Positions 45,593-55,608 of a stretch of DNA of 64,000 nucleotides are shown here, in pieces. The notes under the pieces are model-generated. The model saw nothing but the letters and a program-made list of their open reading frames with translations, was not told the origin of the DNA and made no database searches. Location: positions 63,632,256 through 63,696,255 of the forward strand of contig NC_039364.1 of assembly GCF_003573695.1 (NCBI RefSeq), given 5' to 3'. Both the position numbers and the translations under genes were made by a program. How positions within the stretch are numbered: the first letter of the stretch is position 1; every line of letters starts with the position of its first letter. The DNA comes from Papaver somniferum. Lineage: Eukaryota > Streptophyta > Magnoliopsida > Ranunculales > Papaveraceae.

Positions 45593-48294
45593 TCATTTCT
45601 TCTGATACATTCTCCTATAAATTTTTGCACCTTCACACTCTGCATGTATCTCTCTTTCTGTTCTAATTCCCATTGGGTTCCTCAAGAGCCACCCCTCCCC
45701 ATCACACATTTTCTTTTGTTGGTCCACGGCATCATCATAATCGACATGTTGGAGTTCATCCGACTGAGCATCAAACTGATTCCTCATGTCAAGGGCCACA
45801 TCCTGAACATCTGACTGTATAAAGATCTATTTGATTTGACAAGCAGCAGCAATACCACCAAAATAGCACAAGAAAGAATTATTAGCATTAGACCAAGTGT
45901 GTGCTTCCCAAGAGCCTTCTCAAGACACGTAGAACAATAGACGTAAGGAATCAACAAGATGGAAAGTATGGTAAACAAAGTCCACTTCTCAGCAATGGGC
46001 AAGAAAAATAGCAATTGCTTTTGAACTACTTTAAGTTCAAGAGTATCATCCCAATATGCTACACTTTCAGTCCTTGTCTTTCTCAGAAGGTGGCATGGAT
46101 ATATTCCAGTGGTGAGTGAGCATGGACCAACCAATTGATTAAGATAGTCTCAACTCAAGCACTAAACTTTCTGAACTGACAAGACAATTGTAAAGACTAC
46201 ATGTTCCTTCTATGAACTCAGTATAATGTGGTTCACTCTTCCACCATAATTAAGATAAGAGTATACTTTACCATAATGATCAATGAACTCCTTATCTATC
46301 TAAATTTTCTGTTACCAGCAGACTGGTAAAGGCTGAATAGAAGGTGTTAAGAGTTTTACCTTTCCTCCAGGTCTCAAGTTCTTTATAATTGACTCCACTA
46401 GGATCTTCTGCAGAACTCTTCTTTTACGATTCCGGTTCTTGAAATGTGGGTCAGGACACTGCAAGGGGAGGAATCGAGGACTTGATATTAGAAGAAATCA
46501 CTTACAAACTATATATTCAGCAGGTAATGATTGGAGTTGTAACCCACCAGTATTGAAACAAACGTTAACGGTCCAGGGTAAGTAGACACAATTTGGTCGA
46601 AGCATACCGTCGCGTTTGCAAACATGAAGTATCTGGAAGCCGAACAAAAAACAATTACCTAAAAGTCAAAGAAAATTGCTGGCAGAGTACATTTTGTTTA
46701 CTTGAGATAGTACGCTATTAGGAAATAACTTAAACAGCAAAACTTTACATGTTACTGAGACTTAGTTCTTTCACCCATAATTGTTCCCGATCAACCAACT
46801 GCATCAGTCATACAAACCATCCCTAAGTAAAAACAACATTTAAGATAAAAGAAACAATGTTTCCAAGATTCAAATGCAAAGTCTCAAAGAGACATTGATG
46901 GGTTGAACTTATGAGTAAACACGAGACTTATTAGAAGTATTTCATGAAAGTGAAGAGACACCCGCACCTTCTGCCGTATTTCCAATCCAAGATAATTATT
47001 TGTCTGTGGAGATTTCTTGGCGAGGCAAAGTAGAAACCTGCCACTACCTGAAGTCCCAAGGTCTTATCAGTCAGATTCAAACTTTAAACAGTTCTTCTTT
47101 CATTCGATACAGATCATTGCAATTCATGAAATGAAATTCCCTAAGCATGTAGAGTTTGCAATCATTTTTTAGGAATAGGGGTAACTTCTTCAAAAACTAA
47201 ACTAGACCCGTGTCATTTCTATACCTAGCTGAATTTGAAATTGCATGATATTTATGATCCATTGATTCATCATTCATGGACTCCTACATTCTAGCTAGAC
47301 TTCATACAATCTATGCAAGTAGTGAGCAATGCATTTGATACTCTTCTTTAGGAAAAACGTCTTAGTATACACACATTAATGGTTTGTCGAATTCGTATCA
47401 ATATATTCCAACAGCGGAGTAAAGAAGGTGCCATAGTACCTGGTGACGAACAGGGAACCGTGTAATACTTGAAAGGTGCCAATAGTTTGTTGTTTATTAG
47501 CAATGTTAGATGAGTTGTAGAAGTTCTTCAATATGAGGACCATGCAAAATGTGAAATGAGTATCAACAAGGAAATATCCCAACTAGATTACACAGTGTTT
47601 ACTTTGAGTTCATAATGGAAGCTCCATCCTTTACTTTCATTTTTTTCATAATCATATAGTATATCTAATAAAAACTACTTGGGACATATCACAAACACTT
47701 CCGGAGCCTAAAATGGAACTCGTGGCATCACCTAAAAAATGAAGTACTGAAATGAATCATGAATGAAAGACATTTAGTCTTACCGCATCCAATATCAACC
47801 ATCAGCGGAAGGGTGGAGTCTGGGAAGATTTGATTCCAGTCAGGTACCTCTACAGGGGCCTACCATTACCAATATGGATCAGGAAATATTAACCTTCTCA
47901 TTGCTTTCAGATACACATTGACAAGAACAAATGAAAACTAATCAAACAAGGGGTATATAGAATTAGATAAACATACGGAAAGAGCTGCAGTGAGAGGGTT
48001 GACATGCTGCCTGATTCGGACATGACCCACTCGTCCGACACTGAGAGTATTAGTGATTTGGAGGTCGGCATACTCTAATGCCACAATGTTAGGGCTACTC
48101 GCTTGATGAAAGGTACTAGAATCAGAATCAGAATCAGAACCAGAACCAGAACAAGAAGGACAAACACATAAGTTTCTGTTTTTGTTGGAAAAGGATAAGA
48201 GACTATTACTGAAAGTGCTATTGTTCTTCTTCTTCATTCCATTAATGATACATTCAGCAGCGACGGATGCAGTAGCTGCGTATGCATGTTTCAT
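45593..48294 (-). CDS. tRNA (guanine-N7-)-methyltransferase, probably plastid-targeted
   Basis: Seven exons: 48294-47977, 47859-47784, 47047-46968, 46798-46749, 46632-46548, 46458-46360 and 45826-45593. Every intron is GT/AG and phases agree, giving 313 residues. Residues 1 to about 60 are rich in Ala, Ser, Lys and Asn, a plausible transit peptide, followed by a Ser/Asp repeat. The SAM-binding motif is VDIGCGSGRF (127-136), with the acidic LGLEIRQK at 151-158. The catalytic region is CPDPHFKNRNRKRR (204-217), matching the P-D-P-x-x-K-x-x-x-x-K-R-R signature of the TrmB/METTL1 family. NPMGIRTEREIHAE is near the C-terminus. The enzyme methylates G46 in the variable loop of tRNAs. The ATG at 48294 was chosen because no in-frame ATG lies upstream. 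The gene looks intact. Confidence 0.92.
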
Positions 48295-48508
48295 CTTTCC
48301 AACCCCTAGTAGCTTCTCGTCTATGATTAACCCTCGAAAATTCAAGTAAACTACCGTATTCACTGGCAGTAGTGGTTATTATTGACTATAGAGACTTTGG
48401 TACTGTAGAATAACCCCTCTTCTGTTGACGTTTGTACTGTACAATAACCCTTCTGTAATTTGTGATAAAAAGAAAAGGATAAGGATAAAAAAGTAAAAAT
48501 AGTGAGAC
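48295..48508 (-). promoter_or_regulatory. upstream region of the tRNA methyltransferase gene
   Basis: Only about 210 bases separate the start codon from the inverted-repeat element on the left of 48509, so the promoter must be short or include transposon sequence. No TATA box is obvious. Confidence 0.4.
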
Positions 48509-49084
48509 GGTGTTAAAAAAAACCTGGTTAAATAGGGGCATACTGTGATTAATTTGGGCTTATGAATTATTTCATCCATTTAATAGGAAATGATAAGGGT
48601 GTCAAAATTTGATGAAACTACCAATTTATCCCCTTAAAAACATTAATACTACCAATTTACCCCATTAACTCTTAATAATAGAACTTAAAAACATAATCAG
48701 ATTTCCATTCCCATCTCCTCATAAACCGATTCTTCTTTTCTTCTTTTCCTCTTTTTTCATTTTTTGAAACCAAAACATCGTCGATTATCGACGATCCAAA
48801 AACGATTAATCGTTTTTTTCTTCTATAAAATGTCGAAACGACCAAGATACAAACAAGCCACTGGAATTACTTATCCTTGTGAGAGTAATCCCGGAATTGT
48901 TCAAGCGATTGAAAACAAACCGAAGAAGAAAACGGTTGCTCGAGACAAACCAACTTTAATCGACAACAAGAGGAGGAAATTGGTCGAATCAGGTACTTTT
49001 TTATCAACCCAGTACTCTAAACTAGGTTTTAGTAACATGCAATCGCTCAAAAATTAGAAATTTTGAAATCAAATTTTTCTGGGT

Positions 49085-49565
49085 TTACCAGAATCGGACT
49101 ATGTTCATGTAATTGTGAACTGATTGTATTAGGAATCGGTTGTTGTTCATGCCTATATACCCCGATTGTGTTGCATGTGTTTTCTGGTTCGAGAAATTTG
49201 AACCATAATCGGTCAATGTTAATACCAACATAGCCCGATTATGTAACCGTAGGATAACCGTTTTTCTGTAACTTTTTTTCGTTAGAATCGGATTACATAT
49301 GTGTCCAATAGCCTGATTGTTTGGCCACTGCTTAGCCATAATCAGATTTTATTTGCATATATAAAATCCAATTGTTGATGTGTAATGTTACAATCGGGTT
49401 TTATAACAGTATCGAGTAAACCGATTGTTGTAAGAAAGAATGCCCAATGTTTCTGTAACTTTTTCTTGTTAGAATCGGATTACATTAACACTTATATGAA
49501 CCGAGTATAGATCTGTTATGTTAGGAATCGGTCTTTATATGTATATCGAGTAAACCGATTGTATA
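49085..49565. repeat. AATCGG/CCGATT motif array 1 (intron 1 of the PMD gene)
   Basis: About 13 near-matches in 480 bases, in both orientations, usually followed by a TATGT/ACATG word and spaced 20-50 bases. The array is absent from the exons. Confidence 0.65.
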
Positions 49566-49877
49566 CCTTGAATTCAAAAATATGCATTGAATTCCATTGT
49601 TGTTTGTCGCTTATCTCCGTATTTTAAAGGCCAAACAAGTACAAGCAACAACGTCAAGCCGAAAAGAAATATAAGAGGAAAAGTGATTTAGATTCTCCTC
49701 AGAATTTGAGACCTCGTCGAGAGGGTGGTCAAAATTTAAATGCTTCCCACCGAAGGGGCTCGGGGAGTAAAGCCAAAGCGATCCACATCAATGACCCACC
49801 ACCTCAAGCGGAGCAACCAGCACAAGAAGAATCTGATTCTGATACACCTATTGAAGAAGGAGGCGGTGATATAGAAG

Positions 49878-50060
49878 TTGCTGAAAAAGAAAGTGGTGAG
49901 GAGGAAGTCAATGAAGAAGAAAGTGGTGGCAAGGAAGGTGATTGAGAATAAAGTGGTAGCAAGGAAGGTGATGGACAAGAAAGTGGTGGCAAGGAAGGTG
50001 ATGGAGAACAAAATGGGGATGAGGATGATGGAAAAGAAAGTGGGGATGAGGATGATGGAG
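49878..50060 (+). repeat. 30-bp imperfect tandem repeats encoding acidic GKEGD units
   Basis: Units of about 30 bases (gaaagtggtggcaaggaagg plus gatggagaa) recur five or six times, changing to shorter GATGAGGATGAT units. Two stop codons lie within the repeats. Confidence 0.75.
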
Positions 50061-52254
50061 AGATGGGAGAAGTTGAAGAACAAGTCCAAGGAAGGATAAG
50101 TTCATCAACAAGTCCAAGGACAAGACGCTCAAGATGGTAAGAAGAAAGAGAAAGGGGACCACATGCCCGACCCGGAGAAGATGTTTCCTCGAGGCCCTAA
50201 TGATCCTGCGAAAGGGTTACCCGGTGATGGAGGACGGGTGTTATGAGGGTACAAAGAGAGTTGGGCCGCGTTCGTCTGCCATACCATAGTAAGTACCTAA
50301 ATCTTATGCTATGTAATATAAAACACTTATATCCGTGTAGTGTTTTGATTATTGTCCATCGGTTTTGTTTTGTTTTATAGGACCACAAGGATGTCGTTCG
50401 TCATATGAAGACAGGAACATCAGTGAGTATGATGAGGAATTGGCTACTGCTAGCAATAGAATCAACCATTGGAGAAGTTGATGAAGTAATCGAGCTAGTC
50501 AAATCTACGGGGTTGTTGCCTGCGGTCGAGAATTTGGATCTTGGTTACGACAAACCTCTTTGTTCCGCCTTTGCCGAGAGATATTACGGGAAAACGGATA
50601 CTTCGTATCTTTCGTTTGGCGAAATGACGATAACTCCAGATGATGCGAAGTTCATTACCGGGCTAAGCATAGATGGTAAAGCCATGAAACACAAAGAGTA
50701 CGTGCAAGATCTTGACTGGGAAAAGATTTACGCGCTCACCAAGGAAGTGTTCCAATGGGATGAGGACATGACCAGAAACAGATGCTAGTAGGAAAAGCAA
50801 AGCAGAGGATATTCCATCTCTCGAAGTTGAGGGCACTCTTCAGTGGAACAAAGAAACTTCATGCTGAGGTAAAAGAGGTGACCAAGGAACATATCTTCGC
50901 CACAGCCAATGCGTATGTCCTCTACGTCCTGGGATCTGTTATCTTTCCCGACGTTTCCGGTGCCCGTGTGAACGCCAACTTTATTGAGCTGTTGCAACCA
51001 TTTAACAAGATCCACAAATACTCTCGGGGAACTGCCATCCTTGCACACTCGTTGAACGAGTTGGGAAAGGCTTCCAGGGCTGACAGGAACCAAATCGGAG
51101 GTAATATGGCTTTTCTGCAGGCGTGGATATATTTGCACTTCCCAATATTTGCTGCAAGGGTTTTTGAGAACAAGGAATGGATGACAACTTTTATGAATAC
51201 AAGTACATCCACAAGAGTAAGGAAAAGGACCAAGATGCGGTTTATTTGAAATTGCGATGCCAGTTGGACAACTTGACGACGAAAGATGTTGTCTTTCACC
51301 CTTACAAGGGGGGTTTGGCCAAAGGAAAAGGAAAGATGGTTGGGTGCAAAGAGAAAACTGATTATTTTGGGCCGTTGTTTTACCCAAGAGGATATGTAAT
51401 GTATAACCCGACGAGATTCGCAAGACAATGCATATACATACAAAAAATCCCAAAGGAGCACAATAAGTTTAAAATCGATGAGAATAAAACCAAGTCATAT
51501 GATAATGATATTGTTCACGACCCTTTACCATCATGTACATATTGGAATGACATAAGGTTCAACGGATATGTTATGGATGGTCGATTGAAAACAGATGATG
51601 AGGCAATTCCGGGTTACATGCCTTGGTACCTCAATATTTCGCATACTCGGGTGATACGAGTACATGAGAGGCCCCGGATAGAGGACAAAGATACAACTCT
51701 CGAATTCCTGGTACGTATTATTTCTCAGTTACGGTTTTTTCAATTGTTTTAGCATTATTTGTTTAATGTTTGTTGTTTAAAATGGAAACAAAGAAGACGA
51801 ATCGGGCACTTGATATCCCAAGCACAACTAGAAATCGGGCAAGGAAAAAATGTTAAGGCCAATGAAAAGATGATTGATGAATTGAACAGTCTCGAAGATG
51901 TAGAAGCGGGTGCAAAATTTTGGGAATGGGTGGAGGAGGAGGATCCAAAGAAAAAGAGGAAGAGAGTCACCCCAAAAAAGTATTCTGAAGGTGCATCGAG
52001 CAGCGCCCCAACTGCTAAACGAGGACGAGATGGTCGTGGTCGTGGAAGTGGTCGAGGTAGGGATGTTGACGAATGACTAGTTTCAAACTTATGTCTTTAA
52101 ATATGGATAATTATGGTGTCAAAACTTATGTCTTAAACTTATTGTCTAATGACTGAATCTGGTTTATTTTGAAAATTGTTTGTGTTTGTCCAAGACGCGA
52201 CAAAAGAACCAACTACAATGTTTGTGTGCAAAAAACGCATGTTTCTGTAAGTTT

Positions 52255-52680
52255 TTTCTGCCACAATCATTTTACATGTACCTGTATAAAATCTGATTTT
52301 GACAAAACAAAAAAATCCAGAGTTTCACAATCGGTTTATGTGGGCATCCCATGTAATCTGATTCCTGTGATGACAAGTGACAATCTTTCTATATCTTTTT
52401 TTTCCAAGAATCGGATTACAAGTGACACACTAAAATCCGATTATTGAGAGGCAGATTTTGACAACTTTTATAATCGGTCTATGTTGGCATCACTTGTAAT
52501 CCAATTCTTGCAAGGAAAAGTGGCAGTTCTTCTGTAATTTTTTTCGCCAAGAATCGGATTACATGTGCAATATTAAAATCCGATTATTGAGAGGCACAAT
52601 TTTTATGATTTTGCGAGGACACAATCGGACTATGTGGACATACCTAAACTCCGATTTTTCGAATGGAATTTGAAAAAAAT
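52255..52680. repeat. AATCGG/CCGATT motif array 2 (between the two genes)
   Basis: About twelve motifs. A composite unit of about 130-140 bases (AATCGGATTACA...AAAATCCGATTATTGAG...AATCGGnnTATG) is present at least twice (52412-52530, 52551-52660). Confidence 0.7.
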
Positions 52681-52696
52681 AGTCGTTGAGTCTTTA

Positions 52697-52707
52697 TCTA
52701 TATAAAG
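52697..52707 (+). promoter_or_regulatory. TATA box of the Myb-like gene
   Basis: TCTATATAAAG lies 46-56 bases before the ATG at 52753, in the expected place for a short leader. It directly follows motif array 2. Confidence 0.6.
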
Positions 52708-52752
52708 ACAACCTCTTTGAGCCACTCCCACATCACACACTTAGCCTAGAAA

Positions 52753-53234
52753 ATGGAGTGGGAACCGCATGAAGATTTGTGTCTCGTTAAATCGTTTGCT
52801 AATACGTTTCGTGAACGTCCGAATGAAATCTATTCAATGTTTTGGAAGAGAGTTAAAGAGTTCTTTTATGGGCGTACCGGGAATCCCAATAACTCCAAAT
52901 GGAGAGACTTGGCATTCCGATTCAACTACATAAAAAGTGCAATGAGAGAGTATGTTAAAGTTAGAAATATGGTGTACCAACACCATCTACAATCTCCTCT
53001 TAAAGAAAAAGTGAGTAATCCGATAATATTTATACTTATGTCATCATTAAAAGTTCGCATACTAACATTTAAGAATTCACTGAATTTCAGCTGGAACGTT
53101 TCAATGTGCTATGGAGAATTCGTAATGGGGAAACTAAGTTCATTCACCACAGAGAATATACGACATTGTACCGACGTGCTCGGAGGTTCATTGACGAACA
53201 TTTGATGTGTCAAATTCTAGAATACTCATACTGA
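52753..53234 (+). CDS. small Myb/ORF1-like protein in the TIR element, intact
   Basis: Exons 52753-53010 and 53091-53234 (donor GTGAGT, acceptor TTTCAG, phase 0) give 133 residues with no break. The N-terminus MEWEPHEDLCLVKSFANTF resembles a Myb/SANT first helix (W/F-x-x-x-E-D). The middle has FWKRVKEFFYGRTGNPNNS and DLAFRFNYIKSAMREYVKV, parallel to KIHDAF...TGNPHN...RFMDIKKELVDF in the Harbinger gene at 42160-42545. The C-terminus is rich in Arg and aromatic residues (TTLYRRARRFIDEHLM). I infer a sequence-specific DNA-binding protein of the ORF1 type. Its DNA site is unknown, but AATCGG arrays flank it on both sides. It may be the only functional product of the element. Confidence 0.65.
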
Positions 53235-53284
53235 ATCCTATATATGTAATGCGATAACTTCCTAAACTATGTAATGAATATTTT

Positions 53285-53460
53285 GTTTCTGAAAGTAAGG
53301 CATAATCAGATTATGTGGGCATATATAAACACCGATTCCTACAATCGGTTTATATATTGAAAAAACCCGATTCTGGGTTTACTTCATCCTTTGAAAAAAC
53401 TCAACCCAGAATCGGTTTACAAATGCACTAACATCAACCGATTCTGCATCGAGTTTTGAA
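53285..53460. repeat. AATCGG/CCGATT motif array 3 (after the Myb-like gene)
   Basis: Five or six motifs in 175 bases, including the pair AATCGGTTTATA...CCCGATTCTGGG and AATCGGTTTACA...ACCGATTCTG. Same motif as arrays 1 and 2. Confidence 0.65.
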
Positions 53461-53694
53461 AAAAAAAATCAAGTTTTTTATGATGAATTAATGGTAGTTG
53501 ATTTCAGGGTTAACTTGATTAAACATCATTTAATCACCCAAATTAGCACTAATCAATCAGGGGTAGTTTTGCCATTTAGTAAAATAATTGGAGAAAGGGT
53601 TATCCATTTTACTTCAAATTATTCTTTTTTGTCTTGTAGTGGTAGGGTCAAATTAATCACAGTAGGTCCCAATTTAGCCAGGTTAAAAAATACC

Positions 53695-54090
53695 TTGTTT
53701 AATTGGGGATAATGCCCAATTTAACCAGGGTATACTTGAAAAAGACAAAAGGAGTCCCCCAAACTTATCCATTTTTTTTATGAATGGCTAAATAGCCCCT
53801 GCATAATTAGTTTTAATTATGATTAATTAATAATAAATTTGATTAAATTATGTTAGATTAATATATATATTTTGGGATTGGAGCAAAGCTTGTTGCTCGC
53901 CTCCTTTCCAATTTCCTACAAATTTCTCATACTTTTATTGTAATTTTTCTTTAATTTTAATTAATTTGGAAATAAATATTTAAACTTTTGGGATTAAAAT
54001 TAAGTTTTTTATTTTATTTTTTTATTTTTTTATTTTTTTGAGTAAAGAAGAAGAAGAAGAGGAGGTGTTAGGGGAAATCTGGGGTTTTGT
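53695..54090. other. no gene seen; AT-rich spacer
   Basis: It contains a second CCAGGGTATAC/GGTTAAATTGGG-like phrase just outside the inverted repeat (53705-53737). A run of T-rich pentamers (TTTTTATT type, 54005-54040) and a GAA microsatellite (54046-54062) follow. Confidence 0.5.
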
Positions 54091-54093
54091 ACA

Positions 54094-54310
54094 AATGAAT
54101 GATTCTAGTGGTGAAATTGATATTGGAGAAACTTCAAATAACAAAAATGATTGTGTTGATTGTAATCCACATTAAGATTCAGAATTAGATTGGATATATG
54201 ATCATGAAATGTTAATAGAGGAAGCTCAAAATGAGGGTGCTAATGAAGATCCCATATACAAAATGAAGAAACTAATGCTCAAATAAAGAACCCGAAGTTC
54301 AAAATACTCA
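54094..54310 (+). pseudogene. truncated first exon of an unknown gene
   Basis: From ATG 54094 the frame reads MNDSSGEIDIGETSNN with a stop (54171-54173), then DSELDWIYDHEMLIEEAQNE in the same frame. It ends in a donor-like CAG|GTAAAC at 54310/54311. The acidic N-terminus with a D-W-I-Y-D-H-E-M motif recalls first exons of transposon-encoded proteins, but I cannot name it. The next exon is not found; the GTCGTCAT element begins about 35 bases further on. Confidence 0.35.
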
Positions 54311-54344
54311 GGTAAACTACTTATACCCTTCGATTTGTCTATTT

Positions 54345-55590
54345 GTTGCTCCAAGTGGTCAAATCATAGACAATGCAACAACACAGTGTAAGGGTCGTCA
54401 TTGTCGTGAGGTCAATACCACGACGATTCCATTGAGTCGTCATTGTATTGATATCAATAAATTACGACTCTAAACTGAAACTTTACCTGGTTATGAAAAA
54501 TCGCCATCGCACAACATATTACCATGACGACCATTATATGGAGTCGTCATTTCTAATGTGTATACCACAACGACCCTATAACCATAAATTTTTTGTTGGA
54601 ATATAACTGATAGAGTCGTCATTGTGTCGTTCTTATAGGATGACGACTCTAACCTACCATTACAAATTTTAGATAAGATTTGTCATGGTCGATATTTATA
54701 TACAGTAACGACTCTTGCTCTGGATTGTTTTAGTTTTTGATTTCATAAAATCATTTCATTGAATCATAAATGACATATATCTTTCATAGCATTACATTGA
54801 AGGAACCGAAATACAATAGATAATAACGTTGCACTTAAAACTTAATCATATAGGTTGTAATCATAGGTAGTATCTTCCAAGAGATGATAGCAATCATCAT
54901 GCCCAAACCTTTTCCCACGCTTGGCCTCATATCTGAAATGAGCCATCACCCACTAACAATAAAAATCAATTATAAATTAGTTAGTATTTTTCAAAACTTG
55001 GGATTACAAATGTCTATTTGTATAAATACTTACTCTAATAGAACCCAAAGTAGTGGGATTGGCTTCTTTGCGGGATTTCATTTCTTGTTTGAAAGCTTCA
55101 CATTCTTCGAATATCTCCTTGAATCGATCCTTAACGAGTTTCAAAGTCCTTGAGTTACAATTTTCGTCCAACGCCACAAAACTATGAATATATGGTTCCA
55201 CCAAGCATCGGATGTTTGATCAATGTGTTTTTTAGATCTTCGAAGTGTTGTTTGAGTGTCACCCGCGCTCTCACAATGGCGCAATTTTCTTTGTAAGTGC
55301 AGGGAGTAGCCATGGTGTTTTTTTTTTTTGATGAGAAATAAATGAGAAAGAATGTGAAAGTTAAAAATTATGGTTTGGGTGAGGAAGAGACGAGAGAAGT
55401 TTCTTTTTTTATAGAGATTAATGACCCAACAGCTAGGTTTTTGAAAACAAATTCGTTGATCGACTCAACCACATTGGTTGAATTCAAATTTTGCGATAAA
55501 TGCTTAAAGATCCGTTATCATCCATATTAATACAGTGACGACCCTTTCATAAATCGGAGTCGTCATCTTTATATGTTCATACGTTGACTA
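54345..55590. mobile_element. element with GTCGTCAT-type repeats and an ORF1-like gene
   Basis: GTCGTCAT/ATGACGAC words recur about ten times at 54385-54720 and again at 55535-55575. AAGGGTCGTCATTGT at left pairs with its inverted form at right (AGTGACGACCCTTTC). Between them is one small minus-strand gene. Borders and target duplication are not resolved, and no transposase is seen. Confidence 0.5.
54842..55313 (-). pseudogene. two-exon ORF1-like gene, one frameshift
   Basis: Exon 1 55313-55034 (MATPCTYKENCAIVRARVTL) and exon 2 54952-54842, with donor GTAAGT, acceptor GTTAG and phase 0. A shift of one base lies between about 55205 and 55215; after it comes VEPYIHSFVALDENCN and FKEIFEECEAFKQEM. 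Exon 2 reads MAHFRYEAKRGKRFGHDDC, then YHLLEDTTYDYNLYD. The R-G-K-R-F-x-x-x-x-C-Y-H-x-L end matches the Harbinger ORF1 (HGKIFAYESCYHILK). Size (about 130 codons) and two-exon layout match the gene at 52753. Function inferred as transposon DNA-binding accessory protein. Confidence 0.6.
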
Positions 55591-55608
55591 CTCTCGTAGC
55601 AAAGGCTC

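Larger units (their letters stand above)
48830..52076 (+). pseudogene. plant mobile domain (PMD) gene, broken, at least four exons
   Basis: Starts MSKRPRYKQATGI (48830) with a donor at 48992/48993 and an intron full of AATCGG motifs to about 49630. Exon 2 (PNKYKQQRQAEKKY...) has a long acidic, repeat-built stretch (49880-50060) of GKEGD/ESGG units, with TGA at 49943, TAA soon after and TGA near 50245. After an intron (50289 to about 50380) the plant mobile domain follows: ENLDLGYDKPLCSAFAERYY, YLSFGEMTITPDDAKFITGL, then, past a frameshift near 50780, SRADRNQIGGNMAFLQAWIY. Another frameshift lies near 51178. A last exon (about 51790-52076) ends RGRDGRGRGSGRGRDVDE. PMD proteins occur in host silencing factors (MAIN, MAIL1) and within transposons. 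This copy cannot make the full protein. Confidence 0.75.
48509..53694. mobile_element. unclassified DNA-transposon-like element with plant mobile domain and Myb-like genes
   Basis: The left end (48517-48555) and right end (53650-53688) form an inverted repeat of about 38 bases at roughly 84% identity (left AACCTGGTTAAATAGGGG, both sharing ACTGTGATTAATTTG). Exact borders and target duplication are not resolved. Inside, both genes read on the plus strand: a broken plant mobile domain gene (48830-52076) and an intact two-exon Myb-like gene (52753-53234). Non-coding parts are filled with AATCGG/CCGATT motifs. No transposase (MURA, hAT, DDE_4 or CACTA) is visible, so movement would depend on proteins made elsewhere. 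Alternatively the inverted ends arose by other means. Confidence 0.6.

Noticed and set aside
48295..48363. Upstream extension of the tRNA methyltransferase frame to a GTG at 48363
   Set aside because: No ATG lies in this extension; plant nuclear genes use ATG, and the one at 48294 gives a plausible transit peptide.
50785..51453. 222-residue minus-strand open frame
   Set aside because: It is antisense to the plant mobile domain exon, which has clear family motifs on the plus strand.
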